30,930 nucleotides of DNA from Fragilaria crotonensis (GCA_022925895.1 JAKSYS010000714.1:1-30930); one strand, 5' to 3'. Shown: positions 11,101-18,949, counted from the first letter of the stretch. Translations and numbers: made by a program. The notes: generated by a model from the letters alone, not told the origin.

Positions 11101-11316
11101 ATCAGTACATTGGAGATTCACATCCACATTGTCGTGCTGGAGCAGCTCGCGGACGACTTCCAAATGACCATTTTGACTCGCAATGTAAAGGGCTGTTGCA
11201 CCATAACTATCTTGGGCATTCACATTGGCTCCATCAAGCAATAGGGCACGAACCTTATTGAGATTGCCATCATAGGCGTTGAAGAACAAAGCAACGTCGT
11301 TGTCACTCAACGGCAT
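8110..11316 (-). CDS. Ankyrin-repeat / TKL-like protein kinase / RING-IBR-like protein, copy 2 (intact)
   Basis: This is an intact frame of 1068 residues. The start at 11316 (MPLSDNDVALFF) is chosen because copies 1 and 3 start at the same place; the frame stays open to a Met at 11430. Residues about 5-345 hold 10 ankyrin units and a partial eleventh. Residues about 405-700 are a kinase with glycine loop LGSGAYG (from G412), the VVK lysine (K436), HRDIKSAN (D577), DCG instead of DFG (D595), CPEY and DVYSFGVVMAEL. Around 775-850 is a Cys/His module containing HPLCAKC (C802) and CLVSGC, like RING/IBR zinc folds of ubiquitin ligases. Residues about 915-1055 form a domain shared with copies 3 and 4 (GHDPFEIS, KALKAMADMAKE, GRTIWVKK). 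The tail is acidic. The inferred role is a cytoplasmic signalling kinase whose ankyrin array binds a partner, perhaps linked to ubiquitin transfer. Substrate and pathway are unknown. Confidence 0.9.
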   Translation of the reverse strand: MPLSDNDVALFFNAYDGNLNKVRALLLDGANVNAQDSYGATALYIASQNGHLEVVRELLQHDNVDVNLQCTDDGATALYMASQQGHLEVVRELLQHDNVDVNLQCTSGATALYTAIQNGHVEVVRKLLQIDNVDVNIQSTDGTTALYIASQDGHLEVVRELLQHDNVDVNLQCTNDGTTALYMASQRGRLEVVRELLHHGKVEVNLQRKDGRTALHTASRNGHVELFRELLQHENVEVNAYDENGDTALIIASHSSNLDVVRELLRNDNVDVNAQNKNGETALFQASREGNQEVVKKLLEHNNVDVNLKCNTGATALHIASQYGRVEVFRELLQNSKVDANIKDNEGLTAFDVAYKHRKFATIKAFRDHTKTLEEVNKNRESLAKVMTTCKAEPVELSYHYIKHCIKIRKLGSGAYGNVFLVEDGYLPEPKKFVVKMMNLSQRTDGPNDEILISFQKELSVRCVFCIEPLPRVEQCICTLPPSPSSSNTHARFCQTLKRFRHPNIIVLYGYNFKGRAGEQFLVYEYAANGSLDCFLKDDDKRALLPADNRLSIMYQVAKAVHCLHTGAAGVKVYHRDIKSANICLMNDFTPKLIDCGLATFVLDRHEAVPSESILQSGSTQGTAIGTHLYRCPEYISKKGKGINCDYIPAYDVYSFGVVMAELIIGHLNDGKATNVLQTYVLNEETPIVDGWKQLKNHADGRADWNAEALELVCKTVIGCITLPSERRLSTGKLRDLLKYAKDVHNGITCVEPKDAIADLDNILHNTDKPNSDPDCAGQGLPCYFDERLFVVKCKKESHPLCAKCLEKAVWEAPASTPATFQLRCLVSGCPSQPFTIDDICEHVPASTWSFHWQKRADKKLDQITLSLKDNQKRFDKLSSAMHHCLKGLAWNNAHLQHRSVCPTLVVITRIDADRSKTLKTWFTNPAKQKYEVTFYCERSGDAGHDPFEISVDKQWMVTVLPLLQIAIDVAAAWDPSKVLLAVCKTYRIKEHTKEMKKLIKELADEKNHDKQQTLEGKALKAMADMAKEHESEWRTKMEPVLLENGRTIWVKKVDDVSHDDDEETIWA

Positions 11317-11512
11317 GCTTCTGAAGTACTCCGAGTTCTGCAGTATTAAACCATAGAGTCGGTTGTTGGCTGTGCAATAGCGTGTAAATTGGATCTGAGT
11401 GACAAATCTTACCTGAAATGGATAGATCAAGGTAATAAGGAAGATGATAAGATCTGTTGATGCTAAAAGCGAATTTGTGTAATGATATATCTAATCGCTG
11501 TCTTCGCATTTG

Positions 11513-11517
11513 ATTAG
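11513..11517. repeat. Target site duplication ATTAG (left)
   Basis: The 5 bp ATTAG lies immediately outside the LTR at 11518 and is repeated at 17194-17198 outside the other LTR. Five bp is the usual duplication made by Ty1/copia integrases. Confidence 0.95.
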
Positions 11518-11915
11518 TGTTGAAACTACTAGTGTAGTAGAGTACGACTGTACAGTATAGTAACAGATCCCGTAATCTAGCTTGCTAGAGTGGTTCGATT
11601 TCAGTAAACCAGATTTTAAATTAATATGAGTTCATCATTCGATGTGCTCAGTCCCATAATTCAATCGCTGATTCTCCCTTCGCCATTCGTGATCGTGCAC
11701 ACTCCTGTGTTCTCCATCGCTGTTAATGTTGCAATGATTCGTCTTCATTGCATTGACGTTTCCGATCCCAGCAGCATCAATGGTCTCATCGTATCCGTTG
11801 TTCCCGATGGATCGCTTTATAGTCGCCACTTCCTCATGTCGCGGATCCTTCATTTTGTGCGCGACCTTCGTCCATCCACCGTCTGTCCACAGTTCGGCTT
11901 CAACGATATTCAACA
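11518..11915 (-). repeat. 3' LTR of the copia element
   Basis: 398 bp, starting TGTTGAA and ending TTCAACA on the plus strand. Nucleotides 11635-11915 are also the last 281 bp of the gag-pol frame, so most of its U3 is protein coding. The pol stop lies just upstream of the AT-rich motif at 11613-11626. Confidence 0.96.
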
Positions 11916-14900
11916 CACTCCTGTAATCCTGGTTAGGATCCTCATCAGGATTAATATTCATAATTTGATCGCGGAAGGTCTTGAACTGTGCACCTTGCAA
12001 GGGCTTAGTAAAATAATCCGCCACCATCTGTTTCGTCGGACAATATTCAATCCTGACCTCTCCGTTCGCCACGCGGTCAGTGATGAAAAAATATCGAATG
12101 TTGATGTGGCGCGTTCGCTTGCTGCTCGATGCTCGCCCATTCTTCTCCAGCAGAATGGCGCTTTGGTTGTCCTGGTATACAACGGATTCACTGATGTTGT
12201 ACCCTTGCGCATCCAAGAAGTATCGAGTCCAAATGACTTGAGCGAGGATATCACTCACGCCAACAAGCTCCGCTTCTGTTGAACTCTTCGTGCCGAGCTT
12301 CTGGCGGCAAGACGTCGCGTACACCGCACCCTTCCCAAGAGACAAAACACCGCCGGTGTGGCTTCGCATGTCTGGATGCACCGCATATGATGCATCGGCC
12401 CACCATTTAACAACGTTGCTTCCGTCGGCTTCCAGTGTCAGTGGCATGTTTGCGGTCGCCCGCAGGTATTTCATCACGCGGGCCAGTTTCTTATAGTCGT
12501 CGGAGTCAGGTCCTTTCACGCGAGTACAGAGGAAAGCGACAGTTGGCTGCACGTCGGGTCTCGCACGTTTGCATAAGAACAATAGTTTGGCCGTGTTGTG
12601 ATGAAAGAAGTCGGCCGTTTCTGAGTCTAGCTTTTCACAAGCATCGTCAACCTCGAATAGGTAGTTCGACGCTGGTGTTGCACACTCTCCATTCATGTCA
12701 TCTGGCAACTCGTCAAGCATTCCCTGCACATAGTCGATCATTGAGAATCGAACTTTACCATCGGTCGAGAAGTCGATCGTCATTCCGAGATATTCGTGAA
12801 CGCTTCCGCGGGTCTTAGTCAGAGGCGCCTCCTTCCCGAACTCTGCCTCGATCATGTCAATTATGTTTGTCACCACTTCGGGGTCGGTGTGGGAGATTTT
12901 TAGGTCATCGACGTGCCACAAGATTGTGCATTGCGTTCCATTAATCACTTGGTTGACAACGCAAGAGTCGTATGGATTCGCAATGAACCCCCAATCCTTC
13001 AGTTGTGTTGACAGCCTTCTCCAGAAGAGCAGAGCCGCCCTGAGTGTTCCGTATAGAGCCTTCTTCAGCTTCACGTACAGAACTGGCTTACCGTTCTCGT
13101 ACACGATATATTTCTCGTATAGGTCAGGGTTGACGCACACGAGTAGTTCTGCCATCTTCCCGTCAAGTCTCATGTACACAAGCTCGTCCATATCCGCCTG
13201 CATAAATGCGCCGGGGATGTCCACAGTCGCCACGTCACGACGCTCGTTTGCATCCATGACACACGAGAGCATGACCGCCTCAATTGCCACAGTGGGTGAG
13301 CTGGCATCTTCTTTAGTTGTATGTAGCCTCTGTTTCCTGCCGTCTGCGCAGCCGCGTCCCTTAATCCTGCCATTGCGCTTCTTCTTCAAGAACATCAGAT
13401 AGTGTAGCGCCGCTCGCTTCTCTTCCCTGGTTAGCTCGGTGGCATCCATCGGCTCCAGCACGTCACGATCATGGAGCTGCTGTAGCTCGCTTAACACCGC
13501 ATCAACTCCGGCGTCACCAAATTCCTTGATGCCCTTCTTCATATTGAGTTGGGTCATCACAGTGTGTTCCAGCGTCGTGTGCATATGTCCATAGTCCCTG
13601 GGTTTGCGTGGGCGTAGGTTGTAGGCTGCGGTCCGTTCGCCGTATTGTTGGTCCATTTCTGCCTCGACGTCCTCGTTGTCTGGAACCTCTTCAATCATCG
13701 TTGCATCGATTGATTCGTTCTCCACGGCAGCGTTTTGGTCGATAATGGCATCGTCGTCATCGTCGTCATCGTCGTCATCCGGTTCAGGTTCGACGGCGTT
13801 TGGTTCGAGTTCCGCGAAATTGGGAAGGTCGTCGTCGTTGTTGGGGGCGTCGATTGCGGCAACGTCGTCGTCGGCCATTGCAGGTTGGTCGGAGTTAATT
13901 GCAGGTTGATTCACGTTTGGTGGGTAGTAGACCTCCACTCCTGCGATGTGGCCAGGGTCATCTGGCGGATCATCGTCGTCCTCATCAAACGGGTAATCAA
14001 TCTCCTCATCGTCGTCGTTAGGAGTGTAGTCGGCGTCGTTGTCATCGTCGTCGTCATCGTCCGGGATGATGTCGCCATGCCGGTCAGTGAAGGTGAGTGC
14101 GACGTTTGCAGCGGCGCGACGAGCGAGAGTGTGAACGCGATCGACAACGTCTTGTGGCATCGGCAACTCCGTCCAGTTGTTACGATTGAGCACCCGACCG
14201 GTGCTGAGGCTGTACAGGTAGTAGCCTCCTTGAGCGTTGCCCGTAGGGCGGAGTGCAATAGCACCGGTGGTACGAGTGGCCATGGTGTTGTCGTGTTCTT
14301 CGTGTGCCTGGACATAGGCACCGAATTCAAGTTTGCAGTGTTTGTTAAAATCGATGTGGGAGCCCGTCACGATGGCACGTGGGCTCAGAGTATCTGATAT
14401 ACCATCCCGTGCCGGAAATGTGTTCAACCAGAACACGCAATAGTAGATCAATTCTGCGACCATTCTTCCAGGGATTTTGCGAAACGGCATCGTGTTATAT
14501 ACGCAGCGGGCTCGTTCTTTGATAGTGCGGATGTAACGCTCGGCTTCTGGGACGTGTTCGCCTCTGGCGACAGTGTTGAGGGTGACACCGAACTCGGCAA
14601 GATCGCCAGTAATTCCTTCGAACTGTCCGTCCATGAGCATCGTTCCGGTTGTGAATCCTCGTTTCTTGTACACATTGCGAACGTCCTCGGCCGCCTTGAC
14701 CAATGTCTCGTGTTTCTGGTCAGACATGAGCACCGCCGTTCCAAACTTGATGTTGCGCGAGATGGTCACAAAGAAGGGTAGTTTGTTAACGAACATGATG
14801 TCTGCACCGATAATGACATCACGATACTGGGACATTAATTCTGATGGCACCGGCACGGCGGCGACCTCCACATGTTCGGTGACACGACGAACTGTCTTTC

Positions 14901-16758
14901 CTTTCAATGATCCCACGTCGGCTCCAAAGATCTTTTCGGCAATCAGGATATCTTCACGGGTCACAGGGCAGTTTGGCAGGAGATTCATGTCAACAATCTT
15001 GACGAATTCCTTCGTTGTTGGACGTCCAATCATCTTTTGGATATTCCTGGCCATTACGGCACGGGCATACGCCCGATTCGTGAAGCCAGCCTTATTGTTC
15101 GCAACAGTATTGATCATAACGGTTGCGACGTCACTGACCGGGTCACTGGCATCCAGGAAGTATAGCCCCCGTCCGGACTCGTTGAATACTCGGCTGGTTC
15201 CGTTGGGCTTGATTACGGTGAACTTGTTCCCACCTTCGCTGTCGTAGGTCACGTGGTACCCGTGTTCCTTAACCCTTGACAACGACAAAATGTTGGCGAT
15301 CCCGTTTGGGTGGTACCACACCGTACCGTACCCAGCAAGGTCACCAATAAGATTCGTACTCGCAATTCCGGCGTTGCAGTGTATCTCCATGGATTCCGTA
15401 TCTTCCCGGATGTTGCTGAGAAGGTCACCGTTACAAAAAACGTCCACCGTTGACTGGTTGTCCAGGAGAATCCAGGTCTTGGGGAGCTTTCCATCCTCTC
15501 CAATCTGACATGCGATTCCGTCCGATGCGTTCAAGAACTGGAAATGCATGGTCGGTTCATTGAATTCCCCGCTGGCAATTCCTGCGTTGAGCAACATTGC
15601 TCCGGTCTTAGCCCCGTTCCCTCCGGAGGTGCCTTCCTTCACCTCGTTTCTCTCTGGACATTCCGATGCGTAGTGGCCCTTCTTCTCGCATCTGTGACAT
15701 GTGATGTGAGCCTTCCCGGCTCGTGGAGTCTTGGACTTGTCATCGATGTTGGCGAAAGCCACTCCGTCGGCAGTCGGCGTACGCCATCCGGTTCGCTCTT
15801 GTTTCCAATTTGTGAGCAGGTTATACGCCTCTGCGACGGTGCCTGGGTAGTGGTTGCGGCCTTGGAGGAAGTCGTTCTCGAGGTCGTCGATGAGTCTCCC
15901 GTAACGGCTTCGGTCGCATCCCAGTAAGAAAGCCATGGCCGTGGATCGAGCCGTTGTCTTGTTCGTCACTTCGCGCAGCTGTTCCTCTGTCATGTCTGCA
16001 CGTGGGATCGTCCCTTCGGCTATGACCACGTTGTCTACTCCTGGGTGCGCGGCGATTGATCCACCGCTTTCGGTCACGACAGCGATCACGTTCTGGAAGT
16101 GCTCGAGATAGACTTGAGTGGTTGCGTACTTTCCTTGTGCGCAGTTGTAGTAGCGTTTCAAGGCTTCGTGGAGCGCGTGGGGCAGGTACTTTTGACTCTG
16201 GAACTGGAAGGCAACTCCCTTGACCAGTTTGAGGAGTCCAAGGCCGTCACCAGTGGATGACACTCCTGCAAACAATTCGTGGGCTTCAAGTCTCTGACGC
16301 ATGATCTCGGTGCACTGTCCCCAGACAAGAGAGTAGAGCGTCTTCATGTTTTCGGCGAGGTACGAGAGCTGTTTGACGTGCTCGTCGACGGTTTTCTCCC
16401 AGATGCGTGTTTCAGTTCTGCTGGCATCTTCAGGTGGGTCAGTTGGCATGGCAAACATTGGCAATGTGAGAGTTTCAACAGCCAACCTGGCATCTCCACC
16501 GTAGGTGTAGGTCCTTCCAACAAACTCGGCAATCTCCTTTGTCGTCTTGGTGTACTGATCGGACTGGCGAACGTCCGAGCAGTCGTACACGTGTCCCTTG
16601 AGGTCGGCGCATTTACCTTCAAACTTGGGTGTCCTTGGCGCGAACCCCTTGGCTTGCTGTCCTGAATTCCCGGTCTTCTTCCCAGCGGTTCCGGCCTCCT
16701 TCTGCGAAGTCCCCGCTCCTCCACCATCGGTATCTTTCGACGACGATTCCTCTGGCAT
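11635..16758 (-). CDS. Copia Gag-Pol polyprotein (Gag, protease, integrase, reverse transcriptase, RNase H)
   Basis: One 1707-residue frame encodes the polyprotein that packages, copies and integrates the element. Gag occupies about 1-350 and ends in a CX2CX4HX4C zinc knuckle (CHRCEKKGHYASEC, 354-367). The protease motif is LLDNQSTVDVF with D433. The integrase core has candidate residues D653 (GADIMF), D710 (LMDGQFEG) and E738 or E740 (HVPEAERYIR). A strongly acidic Asp-rich linker covers about 895-1010. Reverse transcriptase shows D1180 (VDIPGAF) and HVDD with D1284/D1285. RNase H shows D1455 (ADASYAVHPD), E1497 (SSTEAELVG) and D1530 (YQDNQSAIL). Gag and Pol share one frame, with no frameshift or stop between them. 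The start at 16758 lies 37 nt after the 5' LTR. The last 93 or so residues are encoded inside the 3' LTR. All key motifs are present, so the element is potentially active. Confidence 0.96.
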   Translation of the reverse strand: MPEESSSKDTDGGGAGTSQKEAGTAGKKTGNSGQQAKGFAPRTPKFEGKCADLKGHVYDCSDVRQSDQYTKTTKEIAEFVGRTYTYGGDARLAVETLTLPMFAMPTDPPEDASRTETRIWEKTVDEHVKQLSYLAENMKTLYSLVWGQCTEIMRQRLEAHELFAGVSSTGDGLGLLKLVKGVAFQFQSQKYLPHALHEALKRYYNCAQGKYATTQVYLEHFQNVIAVVTESGGSIAAHPGVDNVVIAEGTIPRADMTEEQLREVTNKTTARSTAMAFLLGCDRSRYGRLIDDLENDFLQGRNHYPGTVAEAYNLLTNWKQERTGWRTPTADGVAFANIDDKSKTPRAGKAHITCHRCEKKGHYASECPERNEVKEGTSGGNGAKTGAMLLNAGIASGEFNEPTMHFQFLNASDGIACQIGEDGKLPKTWILLDNQSTVDVFCNGDLLSNIREDTESMEIHCNAGIASTNLIGDLAGYGTVWYHPNGIANILSLSRVKEHGYHVTYDSEGGNKFTVIKPNGTSRVFNESGRGLYFLDASDPVSDVATVMINTVANNKAGFTNRAYARAVMARNIQKMIGRPTTKEFVKIVDMNLLPNCPVTREDILIAEKIFGADVGSLKGKTVRRVTEHVEVAAVPVPSELMSQYRDVIIGADIMFVNKLPFFVTISRNIKFGTAVLMSDQKHETLVKAAEDVRNVYKKRGFTTGTMLMDGQFEGITGDLAEFGVTLNTVARGEHVPEAERYIRTIKERARCVYNTMPFRKIPGRMVAELIYYCVFWLNTFPARDGISDTLSPRAIVTGSHIDFNKHCKLEFGAYVQAHEEHDNTMATRTTGAIALRPTGNAQGGYYLYSLSTGRVLNRNNWTELPMPQDVVDRVHTLARRAAANVALTFTDRHGDIIPDDDDDDDNDADYTPNDDDEEIDYPFDEDDDDPPDDPGHIAGVEVYYPPNVNQPAINSDQPAMADDDVAAIDAPNNDDDLPNFAELEPNAVEPEPDDDDDDDDDDAIIDQNAAVENESIDATMIEEVPDNEDVEAEMDQQYGERTAAYNLRPRKPRDYGHMHTTLEHTVMTQLNMKKGIKEFGDAGVDAVLSELQQLHDRDVLEPMDATELTREEKRAALHYLMFLKKKRNGRIKGRGCADGRKQRLHTTKEDASSPTVAIEAVMLSCVMDANERRDVATVDIPGAFMQADMDELVYMRLDGKMAELLVCVNPDLYEKYIVYENGKPVLYVKLKKALYGTLRAALLFWRRLSTQLKDWGFIANPYDSCVVNQVINGTQCTILWHVDDLKISHTDPEVVTNIIDMIEAEFGKEAPLTKTRGSVHEYLGMTIDFSTDGKVRFSMIDYVQGMLDELPDDMNGECATPASNYLFEVDDACEKLDSETADFFHHNTAKLLFLCKRARPDVQPTVAFLCTRVKGPDSDDYKKLARVMKYLRATANMPLTLEADGSNVVKWWADASYAVHPDMRSHTGGVLSLGKGAVYATSCRQKLGTKSSTEAELVGVSDILAQVIWTRYFLDAQGYNISESVVYQDNQSAILLEKNGRASSSKRTRHINIRYFFITDRVANGEVRIEYCPTKQMVADYFTKPLQGAQFKTFRDQIMNINPDEDPNQDYRSVLNIVEAELWTDGGWTKVAHKMKDPRHEEVATIKRSIGNNGYDETIDAAGIGNVNAMKTNHCNINSDGEHRSVHDHEWRRENQRLNYGTEHIE

Positions 16759-16782
16759 GATGTTCGTAGGTATCGGCTTGCG

Positions 16783-16796
16783 TATTAATTTAAAAT
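16783..16796 (-). promoter_or_regulatory. Putative self-complementary primer-binding site of the copia element
   Basis: In the sense RNA the last LTR base and first 13 leader bases read ATTTTAAATTAATA. This is the exact reverse complement of a site inside the LTR (16891-16904, repeated at 11613-11626). It sits where a tRNA primer-binding site normally lies, and no TGG-type tRNA site is seen. By analogy with the self-primed Tf1 element, the 5' end of the RNA could anneal here and prime reverse transcription. This is an inference. Confidence 0.4.
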
Positions 16797-17193
16797 GTTG
16801 AAACTACTAGTGTAGTAGAGTACGACTGTACAGTATAGTAACAGATCCCGTAATCTAGCTTGCTAGAGTGGTTCGATTTCAGTAAACCAGATTTTAAATT
16901 AATATGAGTTCATCATTCGATGTGCTCAGTCCCATAATTCAATCGCTGATTCTCCCTTCGCCATTCGTGATCGTGCACACTCCTGTGTTCTCCATCGCTG
17001 TTAATGTTGCAATGATTCGTCTTCATTGCATTGACGTTTCCGATCCCAGCAGCATCAATGGTCTCATCGTATCCGTTGTTCCCGATGGATCGCTTTATAG
17101 TCGCCACTTCCTCATGTCGCGGATCCTTCATTTTGTGCGCGACCTTCGTCCATCCACCGTCTGTCCACAGTTCGGCTTCAACGATATTCAACA
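16796..17193 (-). repeat. 5' LTR of the copia element
   Basis: 398 bp, apparently identical to 11518-11915, with the same TGTTGAA...TTCAACA ends. It carries the promoter by position. It also contains a headless copy of the Pol C-terminus (open from 17194 to 16913), which should not be needed for Pol expression. Confidence 0.96.
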
Positions 17194-17198
17194 ATTAG
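17194..17198. repeat. Target site duplication ATTAG (right)
   Basis: ATTAG directly follows the LTR end at 17193 and matches 11513-11517. Confidence 0.95.
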
Positions 17199-17224
17199 GG
17201 CTTCGCGTTTTGCATTCTTTCCTT

Positions 17225-17395
17225 CGATCTCGAATCCTTGTACTACGGTACTATACGGGCACCCGTGCCAGTACCGTGACCAGAGCGTTCGGATTCTCGC
17301 GGTCCCCGTAAATCGTGAACGATCCATCAAGACCAGGTACTAGTAGTACCTGGTACCAGGTACACGTACCTAATACCTGGTCTATGTACCCACGG
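17225..17395. repeat. GTAC-rich palindromic patch with an 18-bp perfect palindrome
   Basis: Clustered GTAC and TACC/GGTA words include the perfect palindrome GTACCTGGTACCAGGTAC at 17346-17363. No gene is seen here. The patch lies between the young copia and the older copia fragments and could be a remnant of an LTR or foldback element. Confidence 0.65.
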
Positions 17396-17481
17396 CTCGG
17401 TGGCCGCCCAGGAGGTATGCACACAAGAGGGAGTGCCCAGTGCCCATGCTACACCCACCAATAACCTTGGGTTCATGCGAT

Positions 17482-17646
17482 TCAGTAAATGATATGGCGA
17501 CAAAGAGCACGTCGTCTATCAGCGGTCAAGATCTTCGTAAAGAGGTCTGCTAGGTTTGTCATTCCATCCTCTTTGCCAACTCGAAGTATCTTAGCAGCCA
17601 CTGCTTCATGGATGGCATGATAATTGATTGCGTTGTGCTTTTTTCA
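17482..17646 (-). pseudogene. Copia RNase H C-terminal fragment
   Basis: Translated from 17643 to 17482, the minus strand gives KKHNAINYHAIHEAVAAKIL, then a segment containing GKEDGMTNLADLFTKIL, then DRRRALCRHIIY and a stop. This is the conserved end of copia RNase H in diatom-type elements (the NYHxxxEAVAA and TNLADxxTK blocks). The frame is closed by a stop directly upstream, and sequence of the opposite orientation begins within about 15 bp. It is therefore a truncated relic. Its sequence differs from the RNase H of the intact element, so it belongs to another copia lineage. Confidence 0.8.
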
Positions 17647-17658
17647 TGAGGGTCGATT

Positions 17659-18545
17659 GTGGCATACTCGTATTTTTCACCACTCCTGTCTGGCCTGATT
17701 GCTGCTACTATTCACTCCGCTGCACAGCTGGATTATGCAGCACGACATGCTGCAGGAAAGCGACGATACGTCAGTGCCATTGACTCCCAGCAGAGCGGTG
17801 GCAGAGGTCGATTCGGAGCCGACTATAGAGGTTGCGGTGGCCGCGGCCGCGATGCTGCTCACGCTGGGCGAGGTCGTGATGGTCGCCGCGTGCGAATCAA
17901 CAACGTTGACGCTACTGACGTCAACCGAAGTTTTACATCAGAGGAATGGGAACGACTCGGACAAGCCCGGTCGTATGTCATCCAACAACGTAACAACGCC
18001 GGACGCGGCCGTGACGGCAGAAACCCAGGTCGTGGAAGTCAATCTGCCGCCGGTCAGCAGGGCGATGCGCGAAACACTAGCGCCGCACAAGTGACAGATC
18101 GTACATCCACCAACGGTGCTGACGACGCTAATTCACAGGTAGGCGACCAGTCTACCATTATCACGACAGTTTCAGAACGTGGGTCTCAAAACGGCCGTAA
18201 TTTTGGCCGTGGCGCGTATAGTACCTGACACGCGGAGGGCGGTGCTGGTAAACGTGCGGCGATGCCAGTCATCTCCAGCATGAGAAAGACAGCCAGCACT
18301 ACCCTGACTCAACACCCCACTGTCCATGAAGGGCAAGTTGGCCGAAACGAGATTGATAATCATGCGGACACCATTTGTGCGGGACCCAAATTGGCGGGTT
18401 TTGGAGTTTACTGGACAGTTTTGCAGCGTCGCCCCCTTCTCGATGGAATACAGTCCCAAAGTGAATGTCCCGGTGGCCAAGTGTGCTTCGACGTACTTGT
18501 GCCCTACAACAGGACAATCGGTCTTATTGATCGTAGACCAAGCAT
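17659..18545 (+). pseudogene. Copia Gag-protease fragment (degenerate)
   Basis: The plus strand encodes an RG/Q-rich Gag tail with repeated GRGRDGR motifs (17790-18210). After an in-frame TGA at 18226-18228 the same frame continues to EIDNHADTICAG (about 18345-18385), the diatom copia protease site. A frameshift near 18385-18395 moves the rest to another frame: NWRVLEFTGQFC, then NVPVAKCASTYLCPTTGQSV and QALWF. Integrase and everything downstream are missing. The protease and the opposed RNase H tail at 17482-17646 look like the same lineage, so they could be the two ends of one rearranged element. Not functional. Confidence 0.8.
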
Positions 18546-18827
18546 TGTGGTTTACATCATGTGCTAACAACATGAGAACCATCATCATCGTCATCAACAA
18601 CATCCGCAATCAACCATTCTACCATTATTCATGGTGGAGCGGAACAGCGGCGGCGGACATTAGGGTACGAGTGCCGCCGGCATTGTTGGGTTTCTTCGTC
18701 ATGGAGGTTCGGTTGTGGTTTGAGGACTAATTTTAGACTTGCTTTTCAATGCAAGTTGGCGAGCAGGTTTGATTCCTCACCAGTGCTGATGGCAGAACCT
18801 TGATCCATCGCGACAGGAGTTTGATCA

Positions 18828-18929
18828 CTACCAGGTACTTCCGCCACGAAGAAGGCGGTGCTGGTGATCATCAGCAGAAGCCTGCAAGGCAAAAAGGAGA
18901 AGAACAACGGCGAGGAAGGCTGATTTCAT
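18828..18929 (-). CDS. Short secreted-protein start or first exon (signal peptide only)
   Basis: The frame reads MKSAFLAVVLLLFALQASA, a textbook signal peptide with likely cleavage after ASA, then DDHQHRLLRGGSTW and a stop after 33 residues. A Met six codons upstream (18947) is an alternative start. The frame may be a first exon, because GT dinucleotides follow near the stop, or the remnant of a broken secreted-protein gene. No downstream domain is recognised. Confidence 0.35.
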   Translation of the reverse strand: MKSAFLAVVLLLFALQASADDHQHRLLRGGSTW

Positions 18930-18949
18930 CAACAAATGGCAGCTCATTT

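Larger units (their letters stand above)
11518..17193 (-). mobile_element. Complete Ty1/copia LTR retrotransposon
   Basis: The element is 5676 bp long. It has two 398-bp LTRs bounded by TGTTGAA...TTCAACA and is flanked by the duplication ATTAG. It is read on the minus strand, so the 5' LTR is at 16796-17193. I compared the LTRs by eye and found no difference, and the 93-residue coding segment inside both is identical. This points to very recent insertion. The internal region is essentially one open frame. It inserted about 200 bp upstream of the start of ankyrin-kinase copy 2, in the same orientation, so its 3' LTR could influence transcription of that gene. The Gag-PR-IN-RT-RNaseH order places it in Ty1/copia, probably among the diatom CoDi-like elements. 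Confidence 0.97.

Noticed and set aside
13735-14397. Plus-strand frame rich in Val/Ile opposite the Asp-rich part of copia Pol
   Set aside because: It mirrors GAC/GAT runs of the Asp linker. The minus frame carries all the copia motifs.
18828-18870. RxLR-type effector motif (RLLR) after the signal peptide
   Set aside because: The motif is short, sits only a few residues after the cleavage site, and no effector body follows. A chance match is more likely.
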